Positions 1 through 7,496 of a DNA stretch of 59,832 bases are shown in pieces. This DNA comes from an uncultured Bacteroidales bacterium (GTDB lineage: Bacteria > Bacteroidota > Bacteroidia > Bacteroidales > UBA932). Location: contig CAMHST010000007.1 in the NCBI GenBank assembly GCA_946187865.1, positions 1 through 59,832 on the forward strand, read 5' to 3'. Below the pieces are notes generated by a model. The model had not been told where the DNA came from, made no database searches, and worked only from the letters and a program-made list of their open reading frames with translations. The position numbers and the translations under genes are program-made. The first letter of the stretch is position 1. The number at the start of each line of letters is the position of its first letter.

Positions 1-54
1 TAGAGCAACAGCCTTCTAAGCTGTGGGTCTTGGGTTCGAATCCCAACGGAATCA
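1..54 (+). tRNA. tRNA-Arg (anticodon TCT), 3' part
   Basis: This is the 3' portion of a tRNA cut by the window edge. The anticodon stem is ACAGC (8-12) with GCTGT (20-24), enclosing the loop CTTCTAA, so the anticodon is TCT at 15-17 (Arg, AGA codons). The T arm is TTGGG/CCCAA (30-34/42-46) around TTCGAAT. The acceptor 3' strand CGGAATC (47-53) is followed by discriminator A54. CCA is not encoded, since CAA follows. The 5' acceptor strand and most of the D arm lie outside the window. Confidence 0.9.
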
Positions 55-136
55 CAAAAATTTATTTTTGATGATTGGCCCGTGGCAGGGTCGGGGATGT
101 GACCCGAAAGGGTCAAATCCCAACGGAATCACAAAA
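39..136 (+). repeat. 21-bp direct repeat of the tRNA-Arg 3' end
   Basis: The last bases of the tRNA gene plus its trailer (39-59) recur exactly at 116-136, a 21-bp perfect direct repeat with 77-bp periodicity. The copy at 116-136 is preceded by a small hairpin, GACCC-GAAA-GGGTC (101-114), not by a complete tRNA body: the 5' strand that would pair with the acceptor is absent. The arrangement resembles an attachment-site duplication left by an integrase-type event, or a decayed tandem tRNA. proC begins 8 bp after the second copy. Confidence 0.7.
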
Positions 137-144
137 TAATATCC

Positions 145-912
145 ATGAAAATTGCCATCATAGGTGCGGGAAACATGGGTGGCGCTACGGCGCTGGGCCT
201 TTCCCGTTTTTGCCCCGGGGTGGAAATCACCGTTACCGCCAAGCACCGGGAAACCCTGGAAAAATACACCGCCATCGGCCTTAATGCCACTTTGGACAAT
301 GTCCAGGCGGCCCGGTGGGCCGATATCATCATCCTGGGCGTGAAACCCTGGCTGGTGAAAGAGGTGCTGGAGCCGATGCTCCCCCACTTTAAAGGGAAAC
401 TGCTGTTCTCCTTAGCCGCCGGTATTCCCGGAGAGCAGCTCAAAAAATGGGTGGCCGATGTAGCACCGGAAGGCGTCTATACCGTTATCCCCAACCTGGC
501 CATCGAGTTGGGTGAAAGCATGACTTTCGCGAACGAAGTTATCGGCACGGAATCTACCCGGAAGTGCCTTCTGGACCTTTTCAACACTGTAGGGAAGACC
601 CTCCTGGTGAACGAAAAACAGCTGGGCGCCGGCATGATGGTGGCCTCCTGCGGAACCGCTTTCGCGCTGCGATATGCCAGGGCCGCCATGGAAGGCGGCG
701 TGCAGCTGGGCCTGTATCCCGCCCAGGCGCTGGAAGCGGTCCTTCAAACTATCAAGGGAGCGGTGGATCTGGTAGACGCCCACGGCACCCATCCGGAGCA
801 GGAGATTGACCGCGTAACCACCCCCGGCGGCATCACCATCCAGGGTCTCAACGCCATGGAAGAGGCCGGTTTCTCCAATGCCGTAATCCAAGGACTTATC
901 AGCTGGAAATAA
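145..912 (+). CDS. proC: Pyrroline-5-carboxylate reductase
   Basis: ProC catalyses the last step of proline synthesis, the NAD(P)H-dependent reduction of 1-pyrroline-5-carboxylate to L-proline in the cytoplasm. The 255-aa protein has the family's length (about 260-275 aa). The N-terminal dinucleotide-binding loop GAGNMG is at residues 7-12. The C-terminal signature, starting TPGGITIQGL at about 226 and continuing into EEAGF, is the substrate-binding segment of the family. The gene follows the tRNA repeat directly and stands alone; the next plus-strand gene has its own promoter. A TATTTTTG box at 63-70 could be its -7 element, but no good -33 was seen. Confidence 0.95.
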   Translation: MKIAIIGAGNMGGATALGLSRFCPGVEITVTAKHRETLEKYTAIGLNATLDNVQAARWADIIILGVKPWLVKEVLEPMLPHFKGKLLFSLAAGIPGEQLKKWVADVAPEGVYTVIPNLAIELGESMTFANEVIGTESTRKCLLDLFNTVGKTLLVNEKQLGAGMMVASCGTAFALRYARAAMEGGVQLGLYPAQALEAVLQTIKGAVDLVDAHGTHPEQEIDRVTTPGGITIQGLNAMEEAGFSNAVIQGLISWK

Positions 913-932
913 GGTGTTTCCGGACCAGCGGT

Positions 933-964
933 TTTGGCAGTACGGCCATTTTTTCGTAAATTGG
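933..964 (+). promoter_or_regulatory. Promoter for the unknown lipoprotein gene
   Basis: TTTG (933-936) is followed after 20 bp by TAAATTGG (957-964), one base off the Bacteroidota -7 consensus TAnnTTTG. The predicted transcript would begin near 970, about 20 nt upstream of the inferred ACG start at 991. This argues that the gene starts there and not at the downstream ATG (1066). Confidence 0.5.
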
Positions 965-990
965 CCGAAAATAACTGAGCCTTAACCGTT

Positions 991-2001
991 ACGAGACCGT
1001 CCATAACCCTTCTTACCTCCCTGCTGCTATCCGCACTGGTCCTTTCCGGCTGCGGCACTTCCCGCATGGCCGTCCAGGGCGAGGAAGGCTTCAAATTCTG
1101 GCTGGAGCGCAGCTATGAGTCCGAGGGGTATCAGCAGGACCGCGTGATGCTGGTGGATCCGCAGGGGGATGCCATGCTCATCCGGAAACTGGACACGGCC
1201 TTTGTAAAACTGGCTTCAGCCTTTTTCCACCAGGGTCTGCCCCAGGCGGTATCGGACAGGGAAAGAAAGGCCGGAGAGGCCGATTTCAAAATAGGGAAAA
1301 CCTATTCCCTTGATAACGAACTGCTGCTGGAACAGTTTGCCGATATCCTCCGCCGGAACTATCCTGCCATTTCGCCGTACATCGGGGAAGAGCATAGATG
1401 GTCTCCCGAGGCTAGAGTCTATAATCTGTATGGCTATTGGCACCGCCTGTGGAGAAGGTTCGCCGGAAAGCAGCAGGACTTTCCCATTCCCGTATTCATG
1501 CGGAGCAAACTGCTCATGTGCCTGGCCTGCGGGTGGACTTCCCGCTACTGTATAACCGGGACGGAAGAAGCTCTGAAAGAGAGGATTATGAGCTATCCCG
1601 ACCATAGCCTGCAAATCCACGAACTCTTTGCCGAAAGCTATGTCCTGAACCAGGGAAACCTATATATGACGCTTCTTTCCTGCGAGAATGTGCTCACCGG
1701 CCAGCCCCACCGGTCAGAGCGGGAATTCGATCCGCTCCAGCAGAAACTCTCCTACATCCGGAACGACTCAAAACCGCTGGGCGACAACTATGGCGCCTGG
1801 TACCATTTCTTCGGCATCGCCCTCTATGGCATGCTCCGGCCGCAGTTTGTCTCCACCTTTGTGGCCAATACGGAAAGCCTGGGCTCTTTCTTCATGGAAG
1901 GGCCGGACCCTCAGGAGACCCTCATAAATTATTACGGAGCCCTCTTTGGCAGGGAGCTCCGTAGAATCATCGAAAAAGGAAGCTGGCGGCACGCTCAATA
2001 G
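991..2001 (+). CDS. Unknown lipoprotein with apparent ACG start
   Basis: I do not recognise this protein. The first ATG in frame (1066) gives 311 aa without a signal. The same frame stays open upstream to a stop at 976-978 and reads from codon 991 as ACG, Arg-Pro-Ser, a hydrophobic run, then LVLSGC. That is a textbook lipoprotein signal peptide with lipobox cysteine at about residue 22. No ATG, GTG or TTG lies between the stop and that signal, so translation must use ACG (991) or ATA (1003), or an ATG has mutated or been misread. The mature domain (about 310 aa) is rich in Tyr, Trp and Phe and looks globular. The gene converges on the GDPD gene, and their 3' ends overlap by 7 bp. Confidence 0.7.
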   Translation, partial: TRPSITLLTSLLLSALVLSGCGTSRMAVQGEEGFKFWLERSYESEGYQQDRVMLVDPQGDAMLIRKLDTAFVKLASAFFHQGLPQAVSDRERKAGEADFKIGKTYSLDNELLLEQFADILRRNYPAISPYIGEEHRWSPEARVYNLYGYWHRLWRRFAGKQQDFPIPVFMRSKLLMCLACGWTSRYCITGTEEALKERIMSYPDHSLQIHELFAESYVLNQGNLYMTLLSCENVLTGQPHRSEREFDPLQQKLSYIRNDSKPLGDNYGAWYHFFGIALYGMLRPQFVSTFVANTESLGSFFMEGPDPQETLINYYGALFGRELRRIIEKGSWRHAQ

Positions 2002-3344
2002 CCCAGGCGCTCCAGCGTGGCGGCCGGATCGGGGACCGTCTGCGGAGCCGGGGCGGGTCTCAGGCCATGGCCGATCAGATATTGGAGGGTAAGGTCCGAG
2101 CGGTTGGTGAAAAAGCCGTCGGAGCGGGCTGTCTGCTCCTCCATCTGGTCCAGCGAGTCGAAGGAATAGGGATGGTTGAGCATGCCGGCTTTTCTCACAA
2201 GTTCCGCCTGCCAGGGCTGGTTCAGCTCGGCATAGTTGTTGGGCTCCCCGCTGATGGAAGGACCGCTGATGGTGGCGCCGTTGGCCTTGGCCCAGTCCAG
2301 GATGGACTGGAAGCCTTCCGGCGTATCCAGGTCTCCGCCTGGAATCTCTTTCGGACAGGGCGGCCAGAGGAGGAAGCACATGGGGAGATTTCCCTTGAAA
2401 ACGGCATTGGCCCGCACCAGCGAAGCCGGAGAGAAGGTTTGCAGAATCACTTTCCCGGCCGTCTTGCCCACTTGCACGCGGCCATCCTTATAAAAAGCCG
2501 TTTCCGTGGCCGGAGAGGTGATGACGTTCCATCCGGCGGCATCCAGCACGTCAAAAACCCGTTGTTCCATATCCTCCGGGTTCACCTGGGGCTCCTTGAA
2601 CTCGATATAGATTCCGGGCCGATGCCCGCTGTCCGCCGGGTCCGCCTCATAGGCACCGGAGAAATCGTAGTCCACAAACTCCATGTATTTTCCGCCCTCG
2701 GCGGCCGTTTCCCGGATATCGGAGAGGCTTTTCCCCTCGCAGGAGGCCTTGAGCCTGTACGGGAGTATCCGGCAGCCGTCGGCATCCCGCCGGAGCCTTT
2801 TCCCCTCTGCGTAGGCAATCTGGTCCTGCAAGGCCGACACATACTGGCTCCCGGCATAAGCGGGGCGCGCCTGCTCCGGCCGGGCCGCGTTGAACCAGGC
2901 GCCGGCGTCCAGCATCAGCAGCTCCGCGTAGTAATACGAGGCCGCATAATAAGGCTTGAAGCCTTCCCGGTCCAGTGCCAGCTGGGCATCGGCATCGGCC
3001 TCGGAGAAGCCCAGGGAAAGATAGAAATCCCGGCGGGTGGAAGGGATTTCACGACCGAATACTTCCTCGATATTGGTGGTACGGGTGAGGTTGTCGTCGT
3101 GATTGGCCAGGATGACGCCGTCCTTGGTGCACTGAAGGTCGCTCTCCAGATAATCAGCACCCATTTCCCGAGCCCAGCGCCAAGCGCTTTCTGTCTCTTC
3201 CGGTGCCCAGTAGGTGGAACCGCGGTGGGCCATGACGGCATAGGAGGGAACGGCCTGGTTCACAGCCATTCCGACGTTCTTTTCAGGGGCGCAGGAGGCA
3301 GCCATAAGCAGCAGGGAAACGGACAAAAACGTGAGATTTTTCAT
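1995..3344 (-). CDS. Glycerophosphodiester phosphodiesterase family lipoprotein
   Basis: GDPD enzymes hydrolyse glycerophosphodiesters to an alcohol and glycerol-3-phosphate. The start chosen gives 449 aa. A lipoprotein signal ends at Cys18 (MAASC), placing the enzyme in the periplasm or on the outer membrane. The GDPD active site is visible: HRGSTYWAPEET (H40, R41, E49/E50), then ESDLQ (E67, D69, metal ligands), TKDGV, and the second His in ANHDD (H82). The protein is longer than minimal GDPDs, with an inserted middle region (about 110-260). The start at 3344 is preferred over an ATG at 3368 because the -7 box lies at 3366-3373. Substrate unknown. Confidence 0.88.
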   Translation of the reverse strand: MKNLTFLSVSLLLMAASCAPEKNVGMAVNQAVPSYAVMAHRGSTYWAPEETESAWRWAREMGADYLESDLQCTKDGVILANHDDNLTRTTNIEEVFGREIPSTRRDFYLSLGFSEADADAQLALDREGFKPYYAASYYYAELLMLDAGAWFNAARPEQARPAYAGSQYVSALQDQIAYAEGKRLRRDADGCRILPYRLKASCEGKSLSDIRETAAEGGKYMEFVDYDFSGAYEADPADSGHRPGIYIEFKEPQVNPEDMEQRVFDVLDAAGWNVITSPATETAFYKDGRVQVGKTAGKVILQTFSPASLVRANAVFKGNLPMCFLLWPPCPKEIPGGDLDTPEGFQSILDWAKANGATISGPSISGEPNNYAELNQPWQAELVRKAGMLNHPYSFDSLDQMEEQTARSDGFFTNRSDLTLQYLIGHGLRPAPAPQTVPDPAATLERLGY

Positions 3345-3365
3345 AATTGAAGATAAATGCCGGCA

Positions 3366-3397
3366 CAAATGTAATCCTTTTTGCCTAAAGAATCAAA
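3366..3397 (-). promoter_or_regulatory. Promoter of the GDPD lipoprotein gene
   Basis: On the minus strand, TTTG (3394-3397) is followed after 20 bp by TACATTTG (3366-3373), matching the Bacteroidota -33/-7 pattern. It gives a leader of roughly 15-20 nt before the ATG at 3344. Confidence 0.6.
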
Positions 3398-3446
3398 GAA
3401 AAAGGGAATCCTCCTGCCGCGGGTTGTGAATCCAAAGGATTATCTC

Positions 3447-3454
3447 TAAATTTG
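3447..3454 (+). promoter_or_regulatory. -7 promoter box of the PfkB kinase gene
   Basis: TAAATTTG (3447-3454) matches TAnnTTTG, with a TTG-containing -33 region near 3424. A possible TTG start codon at 3452 lies inside this box, so the coding start must be downstream. The GTG at 3482 is the natural choice. Confidence 0.6.
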
Positions 3455-3481
3455 CAGATTGCAATCTATATATTTGAAACC

Positions 3482-4501
3482 GTGAAAAGGATTGTCACAT
3501 TCGGAGAAATCTTGCTGCGCTGGTCCAAAAACGGGTCCAAGCGCTTAAGCCAGGGGTATGACTGGGAAGGCCATTATGGCGGCTCTGAAGCCAATGTGGC
3601 GGTTTCCCTGGCCACCCTGGGGAACCAGGTGGGATATGTATCCCGCATCCCGGACAACGAAATCGGGAATGCCTGCATCCGGGAACTGCGCCGTTACGGA
3701 ATAGATGTATCGGAGATTGTCCGGGGCGGAGAGCGCCTGGGCACGTATTACTTCGAAGCCGCCTCATCGGTGCGCAACTCGCAGGTGGTTTACGACCGGA
3801 TGGGGTCGTCCTTTTATTCGTCGGCCCCGGGGATGTACCCCTGGCGGGACATCTTCGCCCATACGGATATCTTCCACTGCTCCGGCATCACCTGCGCCGT
3901 GTCGCAGTCGGCCACGGAAGCCACCTTCGAAGCCGTCCGAACTGCCAAGGAGATGGGGCTTCGGATCACCTGCGACATCAACTTCCGGAAAAACCTCTGG
4001 CGCTACCCGGGGGCAGACGCCCACAAGACGCTCAGCGCCCTCATGCAGTACAGCGACTATATCTTCGGCGACCAGGACGAGTGGGAAGTGGCCACGGGCG
4101 TAAAGCAGGTGCCCATGAACCACATGATGGCCGATTCCCAACTGGACATGGATGCCTATCGGCGCTATTTCGACGAGATGCACCGGCAATTCCCCCACTG
4201 CCGGGAAATGATGCTGGGCCTGAGGAACCAGATTTCCACCACCCGGCACACCCTGACCGCCCTGCTCTGGTACGAGGGAGAGATCTACCGCACCCGCATC
4301 TACGATATCTCCCCCATCGTGGACCCCATGGGCGTGGGCGACGCCTTTGTCGCCGCTTACATCCATGCGGCCGAAAAGTGGCCCGGGAACCCGCAGCGCT
4401 GCCTGGACTTCTGCACCGCCGCCTCCATGCTCAAGAACTCGATTGTGGGAGACTTTAACCTTTCCACTGAGGAAGAAATCCTGGAACAACTTGATTTATA
4501 A
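3482..4501 (+). CDS. PfkB-family sugar kinase, probable 2-keto-3-deoxygluconate kinase
   Basis: A ribokinase/PfkB-fold kinase of 339 aa when begun at GTG 3482 (reads MKRIVTFGEILLRW, the usual N-terminus of the family). PfkB signature 1 is the GGSEANVAVSLATLG segment, about residues 34-48. Signature 2 is DPMGVGDAF (about 281-289), with the catalytic Asp at the end of GVGD. Overall order and length fit KdgK-type kinases, which phosphorylate 2-keto-3-deoxygluconate for the KDPG aldolase route, but no aldolase or uronate gene is nearby, so the substrate is inferred. The gene is followed 23 bp later by the TlpA lipoprotein gene and may be co-transcribed with it. Confidence 0.85.
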   Translation: MKRIVTFGEILLRWSKNGSKRLSQGYDWEGHYGGSEANVAVSLATLGNQVGYVSRIPDNEIGNACIRELRRYGIDVSEIVRGGERLGTYYFEAASSVRNSQVVYDRMGSSFYSSAPGMYPWRDIFAHTDIFHCSGITCAVSQSATEATFEAVRTAKEMGLRITCDINFRKNLWRYPGADAHKTLSALMQYSDYIFGDQDEWEVATGVKQVPMNHMMADSQLDMDAYRRYFDEMHRQFPHCREMMLGLRNQISTTRHTLTALLWYEGEIYRTRIYDISPIVDPMGVGDAFVAAYIHAAEKWPGNPQRCLDFCTAASMLKNSIVGDFNLSTEEEILEQLDL

Positions 4502-4524
4502 CTTCTTACTTTAATATGGTTGAT

Positions 4525-5592
4525 ATGAAAAAGAACTTAATCCCGGCAGTGCTCGCCCTTGTGTGCATGGCTGCCTGCTCCCAACCCGGGAGCTACACCG
4601 TAAACGGGAAGAATGCCACCGACGGCAAAACCGTTTACCTGATCGACAAAATCTCCGGCGAAACCATCGACAGCACCGTTGTCTCCGGAGGTACCTTCAC
4701 CCTTAAGGGACAGGCCACCGAGAATGCGCTGCTCGCTGTCCAGCAGGACGGAAGCACCTGGCAGAACCTCTTCTTCAACGACGGCAAGCCCGTCACCGTG
4801 AACCTGGAAGACAACAGCCTCAGCGGGTCGGCCCTGAACGAAAAGCTCACCGCCTATGACCTGGAGTCCAACCGCGTTTACGAAGAGGCTATCGCAGCCA
4901 CGGCTGTCGAAGGCATTTCCGAAGAGGAGCTTCAGAAGAAGATCGACAAGGTGCAGGAGTGCTACGAAAGCATCCTGACAGACAATCAGGACAACATCAT
5001 CCCCGCCGCTTTCGTGGACGCCCTCTACAACATGCTGGGTCCGGACAAGATCAACGAGGCCTTCACCGCAGGTGCCGCCTTTACCAAACATCCCTACGCC
5101 GTGCAGATCAAAGAGCAGATCGACGCTATGGAAGCCCGCCAGAAGGCCGCCGAAGAGGCCAAGCAGAAGGTTGTGGGCCAGCCCTTCATCGACCTGGAAG
5201 AGGCCGACGTGAACGGCAAGATGCACAAACTGAGCGAGTATGTGGGCAAGGGCAAATGGGTGCTGGTAGATTTCTGGGCTTCCTGGTGCGGCCCCTGCGA
5301 GCGCGAAATGCCTTTCGTGGTAGAAGCCTATAACAAGTTCCACAAAAAAGGATTCGATATCGTGGGCCTGTCGTTCGACAACAGCAAGGAGCCTTGGGTG
5401 GCCGCCATCAAAGACTGGAACATGCCCTGGATCCACCTCTCGGACATCAAAGGCTGGCAGACCGTCGCCTCCAAGACTTATGGCGTGAACTCCATTCCGG
5501 ACAACCTGCTCATCGACCCGCAGGGAATCATCGTGGCCCGCGGCCTGCGCGGCAAAGCCCTGGAAGCCAAACTGGAAGAGGTCATCAAATAA
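4525..5592 (+). CDS. TlpA-like thioredoxin lipoprotein with DUF4369 N-terminal region
   Basis: Predicted 355-aa envelope thiol-disulfide oxidoreductase. The lipoprotein signal ends at Cys18 (MAAC). Residues about 22-130 form the beta-rich DUF4369-like region common in Bacteroidota TlpA proteins. A helical linker follows, then a thioredoxin fold with active site WCGPC (Cys255 and Cys258) and a downstream Ile-Pro dipeptide (NSIPDNLL) supplying the cis-proline. Such proteins reduce or reshuffle disulfides in periplasmic partners. The ATG at 4516, three codons upstream, is also possible; 4525 gives the canonical MKKN signal start. A strong terminator follows. Confidence 0.88.
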   Translation: MKKNLIPAVLALVCMAACSQPGSYTVNGKNATDGKTVYLIDKISGETIDSTVVSGGTFTLKGQATENALLAVQQDGSTWQNLFFNDGKPVTVNLEDNSLSGSALNEKLTAYDLESNRVYEEAIAATAVEGISEEELQKKIDKVQECYESILTDNQDNIIPAAFVDALYNMLGPDKINEAFTAGAAFTKHPYAVQIKEQIDAMEARQKAAEEAKQKVVGQPFIDLEEADVNGKMHKLSEYVGKGKWVLVDFWASWCGPCEREMPFVVEAYNKFHKKGFDIVGLSFDNSKEPWVAAIKDWNMPWIHLSDIKGWQTVASKTYGVNSIPDNLLIDPQGIIVARGLRGKALEAKLEEVIK

Positions 5593-5609
5593 CTGAGATG
5601 TTTTTTGTT

Positions 5610-5642
5610 AAAAATGCAATGTCCCCGGACGTTGCATTTTTT
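5610..5642 (+). terminator. Intrinsic terminator overlapping the next promoter
   Basis: The AAAATGCAA arm (5611-5619) pairs with TTGCATTTT (5632-5640), and GTC (5621-5623) with GAC (5628-5630), around a CCCG loop with one T-G wobble, followed by a T run to 5642. Reading the other way the hairpin also ends in a T run. The distal arm contains the TTG that serves as -33 for the promoter at 5642-5649. Confidence 0.8.
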
Positions 5643-5649
5643 ATCTTTG
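5642..5649 (+). promoter_or_regulatory. -7 promoter box of the PPOX-fold lipoprotein gene
   Basis: TATCTTTG at 5642-5649 is a perfect TAnnTTTG match. The TTG at 5632-5634, inside the preceding terminator stem, is the best -33 candidate. The ATG at 5666 is 16 nt downstream of the box. Confidence 0.65.
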
Positions 5650-5665
5650 CAAAAACTGAAAAACC

Positions 5666-6193
5666 ATGAAAAGAATCATCATTTCCCTGGCCATCGTGGC
5701 CCTGGCCGTGTCCTGCGGGAACAACGGCAACAAAGAAGCAGAAACCAAAGAATGCTGTGAAAAGTATATGATTGAAAAGACAACTCCCAACCCGGAAAAC
5801 GCCGCCCGTGCCCAGCAGTTCCTGAAAAAAGCCGGAACCTATTACCTGGCCACGGAAGAGAAAGGCCAGCCCCGCGTACGTCCTTTCGGCACCGCCGAGA
5901 TTTTCGAAGGAAAGCTGTACATTCAGACCGGAAAGGCGAAGAACGTGTACAAGCAGCTGGAGGCCAATCCCCAGGCCGAAATCTGCGCTTTCGTGGACGG
6001 CGAATGGATCCGCATCCAGTGCGAACTCATCCCCGATGAGCGTGTAGAAGCCAAGAAGGACATGCTGGACAAGAATCCCAGCCTGCGCGGCATGTATGAT
6101 GAGAACGACGACAACACCATCGTCCTTTACATGCAGAACGCCACCGCCACCATCTCCTCCTTCACCGCCCAGCCGCAAGTCTTCCAATTCTAG
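5666..6193 (+). CDS. Pyridoxamine 5'-phosphate oxidase-fold lipoprotein
   Basis: 175 aa with a lipoprotein signal ending at Cys17 (LAVSC), then a small split-barrel PPOX-class domain. Its start, FLKKAGTYYLATEEKGQPRV, is the usual opening of the flavin-binding PPOX/general-stress FMN-binding family, followed by RPFGTAEIFEGKLYIQTGK and the KNVYKQLEANPQAEICAF helix-strand unit. Cytoplasmic relatives bind FMN or F420. A lipidated exported version is unusual and would need a flavin in the envelope. The gene has its own promoter and ends just before a long palindrome. The enzymatic role is unknown. Confidence 0.8.
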   Translation: MKRIIISLAIVALAVSCGNNGNKEAETKECCEKYMIEKTTPNPENAARAQQFLKKAGTYYLATEEKGQPRVRPFGTAEIFEGKLYIQTGKAKNVYKQLEANPQAEICAFVDGEWIRIQCELIPDERVEAKKDMLDKNPSLRGMYDENDDNTIVLYMQNATATISSFTAQPQVFQF

Positions 6194-6224
6194 GTGGAAG
6201 ATAAACAGCTGACTATTAGCACTC

Positions 6225-6270
6225 TAAACAGTACTCCTGTGTGTCGCGCGACACACAGGAGTACTGTTTA
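6225..6270. repeat. 46-bp perfect palindrome between convergent genes
   Basis: Bases 6225-6270 are a perfect palindrome: 23 bp on each side with CGCG at the centre, starting TAAACAGTACTCCTG. It lies between the 3' ends of the PPOX lipoprotein gene (stop 6193) and rnfA (stop 6303, other strand). As RNA it would be a very stable hairpin from either direction. Neither flank carries a proper T run, so it is not a classic intrinsic terminator. It may act as a bidirectional stop, an RNA-end protector or a protein-binding site. Confidence 0.9.
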
Positions 6271-6302
6271 ATACGTTGATAACCTCCGGAGTTAACCTCC
6301 GC

Positions 6303-6902
6303 CTACTTCACCATACCGCTGAAGCCCATGAAGGCAAGGGCCAGGATACCCACGCTGATGATGGCGATGGGAACGCCCTTGAAGGCCTTGGGAACGTCGT
6401 TCAGAGCCAGGTGCTCCCGGATACCCGCGAAGATCACCATGGCCAGGCCGTAGCCCAGGGAAGTGGCAAAGGCATACACCAGCGCCTGTCCCAGGTTGAG
6501 CATACCGCCGGGAACGAAGGAGAACTGCTTGGTAACCACGTTGATAGCCACACCCAGCACCGCGCAGTTGGTGGTGATCAGGGGCAGGAAGATACCCAGG
6601 GCCTGATACAAGGCGGGGCTCACTTTCTTCAGCACGATCTCCACCATCTGCACCAGGGCGGCGATCACCAGGATGAAGGCGATGGTCTGCAGGAACGTGA
6701 GGCCGAAGGGAACCAGCAGGTACTGGTTGATCAGGTAGGTGACCAGCGTAGCCAGGGTGATCACGAAGCACACGGCCATGGACATGCCCGTGGCGGTGGA
6801 AAGCTTGTTGGACACGCCCAGGAACGGGCAGATTCCCAGGAACTGGGCCAGGACGATATTGTTGACAAAAATTGCCGAGATGATAATCAGAAAGTACTCC
6901 AT
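6303..6902 (-). CDS. rnfA: Rnf complex membrane subunit RnfA
   Basis: Integral membrane subunit of the Rnf complex, which couples reduced ferredoxin oxidation and NAD+ reduction to export of Na+ or H+. The 199-aa protein is almost wholly hydrophobic with about six transmembrane helices. It opens with [20 protein letters not shown] and continues into [13 protein letters not shown], typical of RnfA/NqrE. It is the last gene of the rnfBCDGEA array, 3 bp after rnfE. The conserved Cys in GICPF belongs to the intramembrane iron-sulfur site shared with its pseudo-twin RnfE. Confidence 0.95.
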   Translation of the reverse strand: MEYFLIIISAIFVNNIVLAQFLGICPFLGVSNKLSTATGMSMAVCFVITLATLVTYLINQYLLVPFGLTFLQTIAFILVIAALVQMVEIVLKKVSPALYQALGIFLPLITTNCAVLGVAINVVTKQFSFVPGGMLNLGQALVYAFATSLGYGLAMVIFAGIREHLALNDVPKAFKGVPIAIISVGILALAFMGFSGMVK

Positions 6903-6905
6903 AGC

Positions 6906-7496
6906 CTAGTTCTTTTTAACGAATTTGTTGAACAGTACCATCAGATAGCCCAGGCACAGGAATGCACCGGGAGCCATCACGAAAGCCAGCATACCGTCGT
7001 TGCCGCCGATGAAGTTGAAGCCGAAGGCGCTTCCGGAACCCAGGATTTCACGCACCAGGCCCAGAACGGTGAGCGAGCAGGTGAAGCCAAGGCCCACGCC
7101 CAGACCGTCACAGGCGCTTTCCAACACGCCATGCTTGTTGGCGAAAGCCTCCGCCCGGCCCAGCACGATACAGTTGACCACGATAAGCGGGATAAACAGA
7201 CCCAGGGTCTCGTACATGGCAGGGGTGTAGGCCTGCATCAGGAACTGAAGCAGGGTCACGAAAGTGGCGATAACCACGATATACACCGGAATGTGCACCT
7301 TGTCCGGCACCACCGGGGCGATGGCCGATATGGCCATGTTGGACAGGACCAGCACAAAGAGCGTAGCCAGGCCCATGCTAAGGCCGTTGATGGCCGAAGT
7401 CGTGGTGGCCAGCGTAGGGCACATGCCCAGCAGCAGCACAAAGGTAGGGTTGTTCTTAACCAGACCGTCGCCGATCAGTTTCAGTTTGTTACTCAT
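6906..7496 (-). CDS. rnfE: Rnf complex membrane subunit RnfE
   Basis: 196-aa integral membrane subunit homologous to RnfA and NqrD. The motif VLLLGMCPTLATTTSAING near the N-terminus carries the conserved Cys that, with RnfA, holds the intramembrane Fe-S centre. About six hydrophobic helices follow, ending GYLMVLFNKFVKKN. The start overlaps the end of rnfG by 8 bp, indicating translational coupling within the operon. Confidence 0.95.
   Translation of the reverse strand: MSNKLKLIGDGLVKNNPTFVLLLGMCPTLATTTSAINGLSMGLATLFVLVLSNMAISAIAPVVPDKVHIPVYIVVIATFVTLLQFLMQAYTPAMYETLGLFIPLIVVNCIVLGRAEAFANKHGVLESACDGLGVGLGFTCSLTVLGLVREILGSGSAFGFNFIGGNDGMLAFVMAPGAFLCLGYLMVLFNKFVKKN

Noticed and set aside
62..134. 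A second complete tRNA gene after tRNA-Arg
   Set aside because: Only the 3' acceptor and part of the T arm are present. The sequence where the 5' acceptor strand should be (around 74-80) mismatches at three of seven positions and no anticodon arm can be drawn.
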